A stretch of DNA of 41,178 nt, taken from the NCBI GenBank assembly GCA_002698145.1, contig NZVG01000052.1, positions 39,115 through 80,292 on the forward strand, given 5' to 3'. Source of the stretch: Methanobacteriota archaeon (lineage in GTDB: Archaea; Thermoplasmatota; Poseidoniia; Poseidoniales; Poseidoniaceae). Shown here piece by piece: positions 19,023-27,363 of the stretch. The notes beneath the pieces are model-generated. The model ran no database searches. It was not told the origin of the DNA and saw only the letters and a list, made by a program, of their open reading frames with translations. Position 1 is the first letter of the stretch. Each line of letters begins with the position of its first letter. A program made the translations under genes and the position numbers.

Positions 19023-19766
19023 TTATTGCGGTTTTCTTCCACGAAATCGACTTGACATCAGAAGTGGATAGAGCAGACGACCCGAGACTTCTTCGAATCC
19101 GACGTCCTTCATCAAGTTTCGATAATATTTGTTTGTGCCATAATATGTGTAAGAACGAGCGAGACCTTTCCACGGATGATCTTTTGTCTTTGTCACCCAT
19201 CTCGCCATCCATTGGACGACTGTACTCATCCACATTCGCCCAGCGAGTCCGTGCAAGTAGTTCGCTTTCCCGGCATCACAAATGACCAATTGCCCACCTG
19301 GTTTGAGAACGCGATAGATTTCTTCCAACCCTTTTTTCTTGTCCTGAAAGTCTCGGAAAGAAAACAGACAGAAGACCATGTCGAACGTATTGTCTTCCAA
19401 CGGAATGTCTTCTGCAAGTGCCTGAACATAGGCTGCTGGAGGTTCTCCACGGCTTGCCCGAGCCCCATCGACCCTCTTTTTGGCCACTTTAAGCATTGCC
19501 TCAGAGGGGTCAAGACAGGTGACGTCAAGCCCAACAAGGTCTTCTGCAAAACTTCCAGGGCCGCAGCCGACCTCGAGAACTTTCATGCCCTTTGTAGCGT
19601 GATTTCGCACATTCCGTCGCCACCGTTTGTCTTGCCCGAAGGTCATCAACCGATTTACACGGTCATAGTTTGGAATGGTCGCTTCAAGTTGCTCTTCAAG
19701 TTCCGTCCAAGCTTCCAGGTCGATACCCGATGGGTCGTATCCACCGGTAGCGGCACGCTTCGACAT
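19023..19766 (-). CDS. UbiE/MenG-like SAM-dependent methyltransferase
   Basis: Class I methyltransferase of 247 residues. SAM motif I is VLEVGCGPGSFAEDL (about residues 62-76), and motif II/III includes an acidic strand end (CLDPSEAML). The segment FSFRDFQDKKKGLEEIYRVLKPGG (about 132-155) resembles the 'gLRNvtD...al.E..RVLkPGG' hallmark of quinone C-methyltransferases. The C-terminal Tyr-rich region also resembles UbiE. A role in menaquinone or another isoprenoid-quinone pathway is possible but not shown; no quinone genes are nearby. It follows the third KaiC-like gene by 55 bases on the same strand, so it may be the last gene of that cluster. A weak Gly-rich Shine-Dalgarno precedes the ATG. 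Confidence 0.8.
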   Translation of the reverse strand: MSKRAATGGYDPSGIDLEAWTELEEQLEATIPNYDRVNRLMTFGQDKRWRRNVRNHATKGMKVLEVGCGPGSFAEDLVGLDVTCLDPSEAMLKVAKKRVDGARASRGEPPAAYVQALAEDIPLEDNTFDMVFCLFSFRDFQDKKKGLEEIYRVLKPGGQLVICDAGKANYLHGLAGRMWMSTVVQWMARWVTKTKDHPWKGLARSYTYYGTNKYYRNLMKDVGFEEVSGRLLYPLLMSSRFRGRKPQ

Positions 19767-19821
19767 GGTTTACCCGCCACATCCGCACTCTTTGGAGGTG
19801 TCGCTTTGTCCACGATTGCAG

Positions 19822-20625
19822 TCAAGCGATACGCTCGACGGTTTCTGGCGTAATTCCTTCTTCTGGAGTAACTCGGAAAACAAGCATCTTCAGATTCTCT
19901 GGTGCATTTCGAAATTTCGATACGATCATTGAGGTTTCAAAATCTGAACCAATGGTCCGAACGCCAAAGGTCAGAACCATGTCAGCAATGCTTGAAAGTT
20001 CTTGACGAACTGATGGAGATAGACCGTTTACGGAGACCATGATAAGAAGAAGGCCACGGTACATCTGTGTATGCGCTTGAAGCATACGAATCATCGCTAC
20101 TACTCGGCCAGGGTCGTCACGTTGAAGGAAGAAATCGAGGCTGTCAATACCCGCTCTAAAGTAGGGCCCAAGCGCCATGATTTCATTGGTAACTTCGGTC
20201 AAGTAGTCTTGCGTCGAATCATCCACGAAACGAGTTTGTGCAAGACGTTGAATGTCTTCGAGTCGAAAGCCCTCCAAGCGATATCGGCTCGCAAGAAGTT
20301 CTCGCTCAAGGACGTTTGCGTTGTACTCTTCACCGATGGTTCGAACGCTGATGTCGAGTGGCCAGTTGTATTTTTTGAACACACGAACAATTTCAGGTTG
20401 CGCTTCGTTGGTCGAAATGTAAAGTGTATTTTCGGATTCTTCGGCCGGAGAAATGAACTGTTTTGCAAACAACTCTGCTCCGGAACCTGTCTCGGTGAAG
20501 GCAACCATTGTGAATCCGCGAGGGACACCCCCGTGCATTTCGTTGTCGAACTTCGGTACACCAAAGGACCCCACTTGTCCGAAGAAATCCTCGTCTTCTT
20601 TGTCGAATGTGATGTTCTTTCGCAT
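19822..20625 (-). CDS. KaiC/RecA-like protein with degenerate P-loop (third of trio)
   Basis: A 267-residue protein with the KaiC-type N-terminal layout: a Phe-Gly-x-Pro/‘GGVPRG’ loop near residues 21-37, then a strand leading into TETGSGAELFAKQF (44-57). The Walker A Lys and Ser/Thr are replaced (GSGAEL in place of GxGKT), so ATP binding is doubtful. A later strand ending in a Ser-x-Asp step (AGIDSLDFFLQRDDPGRV, about 158-175) matches the Walker B region of KaiC-like proteins. The Shine-Dalgarno GAGGAGGT is strong and ends six bases before the ATG. It lies 12 bases after the second trio member. The conserved overall fold with lost catalytic residues suggests a structural or regulatory partner. 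Confidence 0.75.
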   Translation of the reverse strand: MRKNITFDKEDEDFFGQVGSFGVPKFDNEMHGGVPRGFTMVAFTETGSGAELFAKQFISPAEESENTLYISTNEAQPEIVRVFKKYNWPLDISVRTIGEEYNANVLERELLASRYRLEGFRLEDIQRLAQTRFVDDSTQDYLTEVTNEIMALGPYFRAGIDSLDFFLQRDDPGRVVAMIRMLQAHTQMYRGLLLIMVSVNGLSPSVRQELSSIADMVLTFGVRTIGSDFETSMIVSKFRNAPENLKMLVFRVTPEEGITPETVERIA

Positions 20626-20637
20626 ACTTCAACCTCC

Positions 20638-21222
20638 TCAGTGAATAACCACCTGGCCACGATCGACCAAATCTGTACAATACAGATCAAGATTTGAGAG
20701 AACCAGAGGTGGTGTCTGGTCAGGTACGTTGAGTATGACGGAGAGAACCTCGCGCTGACGGAAGGTATTGATGAATGTGTGAAGATATTCAGCGAGCATT
20801 CGATCTTCGTTGTAGATTGCGAGGGCATTTACGCTGTCCATAAAGACAAAATTACGCTGCGTTTGGGTGGTTCGCAAAATGTACAATGTTCGTAGGAGTA
20901 CCGATTCGAGCATAATTGGGCTATCGACGAAGTGGATGTTTGGATAGGTTACATCTGTACCTCCGAGAATGCCCGAGGAGACCAGATCAATGAATTGGAT
21001 GTTTGATACATCAACGCCAATCGATTCGAACGCCTGAATAATTTCGACTGCGCCTCTGCTTGCTGAAATGTATACGCCACCCATTTCGAACATCTGCATG
21101 AGCGGTAGCATGGTGCTTGCAGTTACCATGAAGGCATTCGAATTACCGCATCGAACCTGAACTGAACTGTTGAGTGAAATGGTTGAGAGTTGCTCAGCAA
21201 TGCGCTGGTCCAATTCAAACAT
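20638..21222 (-). CDS. KaiC/RecA-like protein lacking a P-loop (second of trio)
   Basis: Short protein of 194 residues from the ATG at 21222, preferred because GGGGTG lies seven bases upstream; an earlier ATG at 21237 overlaps the preceding gene. It has the α/β strand pattern of archaeal Rad55/KaiC-like P-loop proteins: a GGVYISASRG strand-turn (about 49-58), an Ile-Gln-Phe-Ile-Asp strand, and a NFVFMDSVNALAIYNEDRM segment (about 123-141) equivalent to the Walker B 'DSLs.L' region. The first strand leads into TASTMLP with no Gly-Lys-Thr loop, so nucleotide hydrolysis is not expected. It is separated from the first trio gene by two bases. Function unknown. Confidence 0.7.
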   Translation of the reverse strand: MFELDQRIAEQLSTISLNSSVQVRCGNSNAFMVTASTMLPLMQMFEMGGVYISASRGAVEIIQAFESIGVDVSNIQFIDLVSSGILGGTDVTYPNIHFVDSPIMLESVLLRTLYILRTTQTQRNFVFMDSVNALAIYNEDRMLAEYLHTFINTFRQREVLSVILNVPDQTPPLVLSNLDLYCTDLVDRGQVVIH

Positions 21223-21224
21223 CT

Positions 21225-22007
21225 TCAAGCACCCCACTTGGTTGTTTTATCGCTTTGCGCACCCCACTTGAGCATGGGCGTAAGCATGACACCAAGAGGC
21301 GTTAATTCAATCGCATGCTTAGCTCGACTATGTGCTGTACCACGCATTTTCACAACCTGCAAAAATCGGAGAAGGTGCCCCATTCGCTCGACGTCACCCA
21401 AGACAACGATGCCATCGGCAATCGCTTCCTCAACACCGAAAGAGGACCAGAGAGCATTCTCGCTCGCCGAGGTAATTTCTGAGATGAGAATCGTCGTGCA
21501 CCCGAGCGTTGCAAGTTTCTTCCCCAGCGTAAAGAGGAAATCTCGAATCAACTGTTCGGACTTGATCTTGTAACACAAGGTCGTGACAGAATCAATGACC
21601 AAGCGAGTAACCCCAATGGTGTTGACGATGTCGGTGATGGACTTGATTAAAGCATGAACATCGTCCAAGTCGAAGGTTGATTTATCCAAGCCAAGCCAAG
21701 AATAGAGAACGTCCATGTCAAAGACGTTGATTAGCCCAGTATCGACCATGTTCATGTCAAAAAAGGCGTATTGACGGATGTTTTCGAGCAACTTGACGGA
21801 GGGTTCAGTAGCAGTAAAGTGTGCACAGGCCTCTCCTGCGAGGGCACCGCGAACGAGGAATTCCATACCGAGTGTTGTCTTCCCAGAACCGCAGGTTCCT
21901 GATGCCAAAACAGTTGAGCCGTATGGTATGCCACCTCGAAGGATTTCGTCAAGACCGTGAATGCCGGTAACACAACGGTCGCGGGAATATGTCGATGCGG
22001 CTTGCAC
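21225..22007 (-). CDS. KaiC/RecA-like ATPase with intact P-loop (first of trio)
   Basis: A 260-residue single-domain KaiC-family ATPase. It opens with 'TGIHGLDEILRGGIPYGSTV', the family entry motif. Walker A GTCGSGKTT follows at residues 37-45, a Glu-containing strand FTATEPS near 63-69, and Walker B RLVIDSVTTL near 135-144. The start is a GTG at 22007 with no clear Shine-Dalgarno. The C-terminus holds a short internal duplication (KWGA ... KWGA) encoded by two 12-base copies of the same sequence at 21229-21240 and 21258-21269. It is the only trio member likely to bind ATP. It is related in fold to ArlH/FlaH and Rad55-like proteins, but no archaellum motor genes are present. Confidence 0.85.
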   Translation of the reverse strand: MQAASTYSRDRCVTGIHGLDEILRGGIPYGSTVLASGTCGSGKTTLGMEFLVRGALAGEACAHFTATEPSVKLLENIRQYAFFDMNMVDTGLINVFDMDVLYSWLGLDKSTFDLDDVHALIKSITDIVNTIGVTRLVIDSVTTLCYKIKSEQLIRDFLFTLGKKLATLGCTTILISEITSASENALWSSFGVEEAIADGIVVLGDVERMGHLLRFLQVVKMRGTAHSRAKHAIELTPLGVMLTPMLKWGAQSDKTTKWGA

Positions 22008-22036
22008 GGCTATCGCTTATCCCACTTCAACCGAGT

Positions 22037-23143
22037 TCATGAAGCATTTGATGGTTCCAAGAAGACATCCCCAGGCGTCGAGTTGGATTGAACGGACCAT
22101 GAAGAGGATGACATTGTGCTTCCACCCTCCCACACAATGACTTGATTGAGATTCATCAGAAGCCCAGTTTTGCCGCCCCATTCTGCTTTCGAATAGGTGA
22201 CTGGGTTAATTTGGCCAGGCCGAGTAAATCGTAACTCAACGGTTCCAGCACCGTCGTCAAGTAGGTTCATCGACCCTGTTCCAAGCAATCCGTATTGACC
22301 CAAATCGAACATCTGTGAGGCATTGCCCTGTTCTTGAGTGGTCAACGACCCTGTGAAGAGAGCGACAGATTGACCACTGATAACGCCCTGCTGAAGCAAG
22401 ACCTCGTTTGATGTTGAGCCGGAAGAGGTATTGAATGACCACCCATAGAGGCTTGTCGCAAAGGCATTGTCGTTGTAGACTTCAATCCATTCAGGGCCTC
22501 CACTGATCGGTCTTGCCATCACCTCGGTGAGAATTAAGTTTTCATTCCCACGGTTGGCGTCATGAACCTCAAGTGTGATCAAAATCAACTCGCTTCCAGC
22601 TCGGACCGTGCTTGAGGCTGTCGATGCCATCCGGGCTGAATTTAGATCTGCCCCCCCCTCGAACAAATTCAAACCGATGCGTGACTCGTCGTGTGATGCA
22701 TGTATGGAGATGCGTAAAAACGCCGTTAAGTCCTCGTCCAATCCTAAACCTTGTGAAAAACTTGCAAGCGTAACATTGGACAGGGCAGAAACTCGTTCCA
22801 TATCGAGCTGGTTGTTTTCCATCAGTCCAGTCTGAACACGACCCTTCTCCAAAGCACTAGCGGATTGGACGTGCCAATCCTTTGTTGAGTTAGCGTGGTC
22901 AAAACCCTCTCCTCCATCGCTTGGTACAAACCAGCCAGAACTGCTCGTGAGTCGATCAAGACCGGAAACAACTGCTTGATCAACCTGGTCAATCTCTGTG
23001 TCGTTGGAACCCATCTCAAGTTGAGCCAGCGACATGAAGGCCGTGAGAATCATCAAAAAGAGCGTAAACGCAGAGAGGAATTCAATAACGGCTGTAAGAG
23101 CACGCTCATCGTTGCGCAATCGCGTCCAATCAGCCTCCTCCAT
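22037..23143 (-). CDS. Membrane-anchored lamin-tail-domain (LTD) protein
   Basis: From the ATG at 23143 this is 368 residues. A short basic/acidic N-terminus (ending RNDER) leads into one hydrophobic helix (about 17-43, starting ALTAVIEFLSAFTLF), in the manner of archaeal pilin-like or single-anchor secreted proteins. The middle is polar. The C-terminal 165 residues match a lamin-tail domain: LILTEVMARPISGGPEWIEV near 202, LYGWSF, then an Asn-Leu-Asp-Asp-Gly-x-Gly strand and a final 'NSTPGDVF'. LTDs occur in secreted prokaryotic proteins and are thought to bind surfaces or ligands. Another ATG at 23170 would add nine residues; the longer frame upstream overlaps the divergent gene and is not supported. 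It is followed after 29 bases by the KaiC-like trio. Confidence 0.75.
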   Translation of the reverse strand: MEEADWTRLRNDERALTAVIEFLSAFTLFLMILTAFMSLAQLEMGSNDTEIDQVDQAVVSGLDRLTSSSGWFVPSDGGEGFDHANSTKDWHVQSASALEKGRVQTGLMENNQLDMERVSALSNVTLASFSQGLGLDEDLTAFLRISIHASHDESRIGLNLFEGGADLNSARMASTASSTVRAGSELILITLEVHDANRGNENLILTEVMARPISGGPEWIEVYNDNAFATSLYGWSFNTSSGSTSNEVLLQQGVISGQSVALFTGSLTTQEQGNASQMFDLGQYGLLGTGSMNLLDDGAGTVELRFTRPGQINPVTYSKAEWGGKTGLLMNLNQVIVWEGGSTMSSSSWSVQSNSTPGDVFLEPSNAS

Positions 23144-23280
23144 GCGACGAACGACGACAAGGGATGTCATGAACGTTGCCAAACAAATGGTGGTTTCTAA
23201 TCGATTGGTTTTGGTGTGATTCATGCGATGAGTCTTTGAATCATCCATGCGACCATTGTACGATGACAGGAGCGGAGCCA

Positions 23281-26220
23281 ATGGCTGTTGCGAACAAAAA
23301 AACCAGCCTAAGTCTGGTTTCATTGATGATGCTATCGCTCTTTTCAGCCCTGTTGACCGCCCCGGCTGCATCCGCAATAGAGCAGGTCGATCTTGCTGTC
23401 GTTTCGGGAGCGAGTCCCGTCGAAGACAGGTTTTACGCTGCCTTCGATCCAATCACATTTTCTGCCGAAGTTGAAAACCAAGCCCTCAGCCCTCAATCTT
23501 CAACACGTACACTGGAATGGTACGTTTGCCAAGGAATGAAAACAGCAACTCAGTGCATCTCCAACGACGTTGCAAGTGGTCAAATCGGTGTCAATGGCCT
23601 TTTGGTTGGAGATGTCGGAACCTTCAGTGACGCAACACCTTGGTTCCCATCTGGCTCAACCGGGACATTTACCGTCGTGTTCAAGTTTACCTATGCCGAC
23701 GTCGATGCAAGCGATGATGTTCGGTCTTACAACATCAATTTGACCGCAGAATACAGCGACGTCTCAATCGAACCAGGTCAAGACCCACGAGATACGATAT
23801 CTGGCTTGCACACCTACGACGGTGAGTTTGTGCTGAACACAGAGCAAGATTATGTCATGAGCGTTTCTGGAACGTCGCATACATGTGGTCAATGTGGATT
23901 GATTGCTTACATGGGATGGAACCTGAGAGAACTTGATGGAACAATCGTTGCTACTGAAAATCAAAGCGTTACTACGCTGCCCTCGGGAGGATACGAACAG
24001 GCCTTCACAACATCTCTACCAGCACTCAATTATTCCGTGCCTGGTCGATACATCTTTGAATTTGGACTCATCGATAGTTCAAGCAATTACGCTGGAGATC
24101 TCAACGATTACAACGACCTCGCTCAAGTTGAAATCGTCCTTGACAACACGCTTGACCTGAGAATAGCGAGTATGTATCCTTCGCACGACCCAACATCCCC
24201 GAATTACTACTACGGCGAAAACATGCTTTCTGTCGATGTTGAGAATATTGGGAACTTTACTGTTGAAAACATACAGATCACATTCGAAATGTTTGATGCT
24301 TTTGGTGAATCCGAGCATCTTGACCAATGCACCGTCGACCGACTCGGACCCGGTGAAGGATCGACATGTATGTACAACCTCACAAAAGTCGGAGAAGGCA
24401 AAGAACTTCGAATATACATGCCAACCGCATTCGACGGTCGTCTCGATACGGGTCCATCCGATAACACACTCATCGAGTTCACGTCGGTTCTCGCAGGCGA
24501 AATCCTTCCAATCATTTCCATGAACTCAGTGTCAGGAACATACACAACCGCAGACACCATTGAGTTGACTGCGATTACCAACAGCGTGGCTGCTGCTCCG
24601 CTTAACTACACGTGGGTATTGGATACTGTCATTCAACTCGGAACAGGAAAATCAATCTCTGTAGACGCATCCACCTTCCCGCTGAAAGGATATGACATCG
24701 GTCTGTACGTTGAGGATGCGCTTGGATTTACTGCTGAAACACATGCGACAATCTCCATCATTGACGAAGTGCTCATCCAAGAGCAACCATTGATGACCGG
24801 CTCTGCTGTTTCGTTAAACAAAGCTCAGTTTATCTACGATGTTTTGCTACCAATTGAAGGATTTGAATACAATATTGCAGGCGGAAAAGAGCCGCTCATG
24901 ATCATGGATTTCAAGGTCATGGAACTTGAAAATGATTTGCAACCTGCGCAATTGCAATCATTGAATCTTGACATTCACCTCACGAATCTTCTGCCTGAAT
25001 CGATACCTCACGACTCTGTGGAATTCCTCGAATTAACGTCGTTGGATGATACCTATTGGGACTACCTTGAATCCCCGGATTTCTACAGCTATGACGGTCT
25101 GCAAAACATTTCATTGAACCTGAACTCAAACACCATTGTCTTGGTGATTGGTTCGCTGCCTCAACCGAATGTTTCTCTGGAGAATCTTTCGCACAACAAA
25201 TTGGTTGGCGGAGCCATCGAACTGACGTGGAGCGCTGCAGGAGATGTCGCAAACCCTTACTTCGGTGGCTGGCAAGTTTACAGATTAACCGTCGACGAGT
25301 CCGTCGGTACAATCTTCCCTGATCCAGAAGTTGAGACAAATGCAAACCTCTGGAACGTGCTGTTGGCAGACAGTGCCGTTGAGTTGGTTGAAACGGAATC
25401 CAGTGGATGGTTGGACCCAATTGCACTGGAAACAGGTACGTGCGCGTCGTATGCAGTCCTACCCACAAATCGAGCCGGGGTACCGGACCTGTCACGAATC
25501 AATGTCGTCATGGGCGAATCGGGCAATTCAAGGCTCTGTGGTGATGCGGTACCACCTTCGAGTGTTGTATCCTCGTTCAGTTACACATACCGATTTACAA
25601 ATTCATCCGAATGCTATGACATGCAACAGAATTGGAATGCTTGTTACGAACTCAACATGACATGGACATGGCCTGCAAATGAAGCAGATGGAGGCGTAAC
25701 ATGGAATATCTACCGAATGGAAGTCCAGCCGAGCAATGTTGACTTGAAGTTCGCCACACCTCTAGCAACTGGCCTTACTGGAGCGCAAGGTGAACAGGGC
25801 TCATTCAATCAATCAGGACTTGAATCAGATGGTATTCGCCCTCTTCGCACATACTACTACGTGCTTGCACCGATTGATTCCAAAGGAAACGAGAAAACCC
25901 TCGGTCTTTCGAGCCAGAATGTGTTGCGAGTCAACATGGCCGATCAGTGGTGGGATTATAACCAACATCTGATTCCAGAGGAGCCTGCTCCTCCAGAACC
26001 CCCGTTCGGTGTTTCATGGTTCCAAGATGTGCTTGACTATACCGAAGTCGGAGAATTCCAAACTGCCGGACTTGCTGTCATTGTTCTGGTCGTTCTGAAT
26101 GCCTTGTTCATTCCGATTACAATCAAGCGCCGTTCTCGATTAAAGCGAGTAATTGCTGCCCGGAAGCGTAATCAAACGACGTTGAACATGGCGGATGACT
26201 TCGAAGATTTCTTCGAATGA
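23281..26220 (+). CDS. Large secreted protein with C-terminal membrane anchor
   Basis: Extracellular protein of about 979 residues, not recognised as a named family. A signal peptide is clear: KK then a hydrophobic core ending AAPASA-like before IEQVDL (cleavage near residue 30). The body is β-rich with many Asn-x-Ser/Thr sequons. Segments around 310-370 resemble CARDB or Ig-like modules (LSVDVENIGNFTVENIQITF). Two segments around 640 and 800 resemble fibronectin-III strands (IELTWSAAG...WQVYRL; WTWPANEADGGVTWNIYR). A Pro-rich linker (EEPAPPEPP) precedes a single membrane helix, then a basic, acidic-ended cytosolic tail. The start at 23281 is preferred because GGAG lies eight bases upstream; an ATG at 23263 is possible. 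It is divergent from the LTD-KaiC cluster. Confidence 0.75.
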   Translation: MAVANKKTSLSLVSLMMLSLFSALLTAPAASAIEQVDLAVVSGASPVEDRFYAAFDPITFSAEVENQALSPQSSTRTLEWYVCQGMKTATQCISNDVASGQIGVNGLLVGDVGTFSDATPWFPSGSTGTFTVVFKFTYADVDASDDVRSYNINLTAEYSDVSIEPGQDPRDTISGLHTYDGEFVLNTEQDYVMSVSGTSHTCGQCGLIAYMGWNLRELDGTIVATENQSVTTLPSGGYEQAFTTSLPALNYSVPGRYIFEFGLIDSSSNYAGDLNDYNDLAQVEIVLDNTLDLRIASMYPSHDPTSPNYYYGENMLSVDVENIGNFTVENIQITFEMFDAFGESEHLDQCTVDRLGPGEGSTCMYNLTKVGEGKELRIYMPTAFDGRLDTGPSDNTLIEFTSVLAGEILPIISMNSVSGTYTTADTIELTAITNSVAAAPLNYTWVLDTVIQLGTGKSISVDASTFPLKGYDIGLYVEDALGFTAETHATISIIDEVLIQEQPLMTGSAVSLNKAQFIYDVLLPIEGFEYNIAGGKEPLMIMDFKVMELENDLQPAQLQSLNLDIHLTNLLPESIPHDSVEFLELTSLDDTYWDYLESPDFYSYDGLQNISLNLNSNTIVLVIGSLPQPNVSLENLSHNKLVGGAIELTWSAAGDVANPYFGGWQVYRLTVDESVGTIFPDPEVETNANLWNVLLADSAVELVETESSGWLDPIALETGTCASYAVLPTNRAGVPDLSRINVVMGESGNSRLCGDAVPPSSVVSSFSYTYRFTNSSECYDMQQNWNACYELNMTWTWPANEADGGVTWNIYRMEVQPSNVDLKFATPLATGLTGAQGEQGSFNQSGLESDGIRPLRTYYYVLAPIDSKGNEKTLGLSSQNVLRVNMADQWWDYNQHLIPEEPAPPEPPFGVSWFQDVLDYTEVGEFQTAGLAVIVLVVLNALFIPITIKRRSRLKRVIAARKRNQTTLNMADDFEDFFE

Positions 26221-26278
26221 TTCCATTGAAAGTTGAACCGTCATATTCATGACTCAACTGCTGGTGGCTCGCTTCGCT

Positions 26279-26366
26279 GCGGTGATCGCATAGCCTGGCC
26301 ATTGCGCTGGATTGCTAATCCAGTGGGTTAAGTCCCTCGGGAGTTCGAATCTCCCTCACCGCGCCA
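26279..26366 (+). tRNA. tRNA-Ser (anticodon GCU), CCA encoded
   Basis: The acceptor stem GCGGTGA pairs fully with TCACCGC at 26356-26362, followed by discriminator G and an encoded CCA. The anticodon stem CTGGA/TCCAG flanks the loop TTGCTAA, giving anticodon GCT for AGC/AGU serine codons. A long variable arm with GGG/CCC pairing is present, as expected for a class II serine tRNA. The T arm GGGAG-TTCGAAT-CTCCC is perfect. No intron is seen. An ATATTC stretch near 26243-26248 could be its TATA box. The 3' end is one base from the end of the convergent ctaB gene. Confidence 0.96.
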
Positions 26367-26367
26367 C

Positions 26368-27363
26368 TTATGCCAACGGTCCCAGTACTCCCAACCAGGT
26401 CGGTGGAACGAACGATATAACCACCAGCGAGAAGAACATCGCTCCAAGGTACGCCAATGAACGGAAGAACGATTTGGCTGCTTTCGGCATGCGACCGTTT
26501 TCGTCCAACGGCTCGTTCACATCGATTTGCCATACCGATTGTGCATACCAGACCGTAAGGCCGCCTGCAACAAAAGCCCAAAGGAGAGGAAGACCTGATT
26601 CCGGCCAGAAACACGGTACTGAACCGAGCAAAAACAACCCACCACAATAGAACTTGGACTCGGTAACGGTTCGTTTTGCTCCTTTTACCTCGTTCATCAT
26701 TGGGACGTTTGCTTTGGCATATTCTCCGGAGCGATACAAAGCAAGCGCCCAAAAGTGTGGTGGAGTCCAGAAGAAAATCAACGCAAAGAGCATCCACGGT
26801 ATCGGAGAGCCAAGGTCGAGTGGATTCATTGAGTTGATTGAATCTGCCGCTGCTCCAGCCCATCCAATCAGCGGAGGTGTTGCTCCTGCTGCGCCTCCGA
26901 TAACGATGTTTTGCGGTGTTCTTCGCTTCAACCACATCGTGTAAATGAAGACATAAAATCCAACAGAAAAGAACGACCAGAACGCTGCCTTCCAATGCAG
27001 TAAGAAGAACAGTGAGGAACCTATCGTCGAAAGAAGCACACCAAACACAAGCACGGTCTTGGGCTGAAGCTGTCCCATCGGAAGCGGTCGTTTTTGCGTT
27101 CGCCTCATCTTTGTATCGATGTCACGATCGTACCACATGTTGATCGCATTTGAACCGCCAGCAGACAACGTTCCTCCTATCAACGTAATCAACGAAGTCC
27201 AAAGCGTGTCGGACCATGATCGTTCGATGTTGATTAAGTCATACCGAGCCAGTGAATCATGGACAAGGATTGCACATATCGCAGTTATTTGCAACAATAC
27301 GATGACTCTCAATTTCATCAATTTAATGAGGAGGGAGGCGAATGATGGCTGGTCTTCAGTCAT
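26368..27363 (-). CDS. ctaB: Protoheme IX farnesyltransferase (heme O synthase)
   Basis: Integral membrane prenyltransferase that adds a farnesyl group to heme B, making heme O for cytochrome oxidases. The 331 residues contain about nine membrane helices. The first Asp-rich motif NAINMWYDRDIDTKMRRTQ..P lies at residues 72-94, and the second loop motif WLKRRTPQNIVIGGAAGATPPLIGW near 144-170. Both belong to the CyoE/CtaB branch of the UbiA superfamily. The start overlaps the end of ctaA by eight bases, so the two are co-translated. The stop lies one base from the convergent tRNA-Ser. Confidence 0.95.
   Translation of the reverse strand: MTEDQPSFASLLIKLMKLRVIVLLQITAICAILVHDSLARYDLINIERSWSDTLWTSLITLIGGTLSAGGSNAINMWYDRDIDTKMRRTQKRPLPMGQLQPKTVLVFGVLLSTIGSSLFFLLHWKAAFWSFFSVGFYVFIYTMWLKRRTPQNIVIGGAAGATPPLIGWAGAAADSINSMNPLDLGSPIPWMLFALIFFWTPPHFWALALYRSGEYAKANVPMMNEVKGAKRTVTESKFYCGGLFLLGSVPCFWPESGLPLLWAFVAGGLTVWYAQSVWQIDVNEPLDENGRMPKAAKSFFRSLAYLGAMFFSLVVISFVPPTWLGVLGPLA

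Noticed and set aside
19822-21222. Second and third KaiC-like genes as decayed pseudogenes
   Set aside because: Both frames are full length, with good Shine-Dalgarno sites and short spacing; only the P-loop is altered, which fits selected non-catalytic partners better than decay.
21225-22007. Archaellum (arl/fla) locus, with the KaiC-like ATPase as ArlH
   Set aside because: No ArlI ATPase, ArlJ membrane platform or archaellin genes are present, and the two neighbouring KaiC-like proteins do not fit that operon.
22037-23452. Extended start of the LTD protein at 23452
   Set aside because: The added 103 residues lie opposite the signal-peptide region of the divergent gene and have no protein-like pattern; the membrane helix fits a start at 23143.
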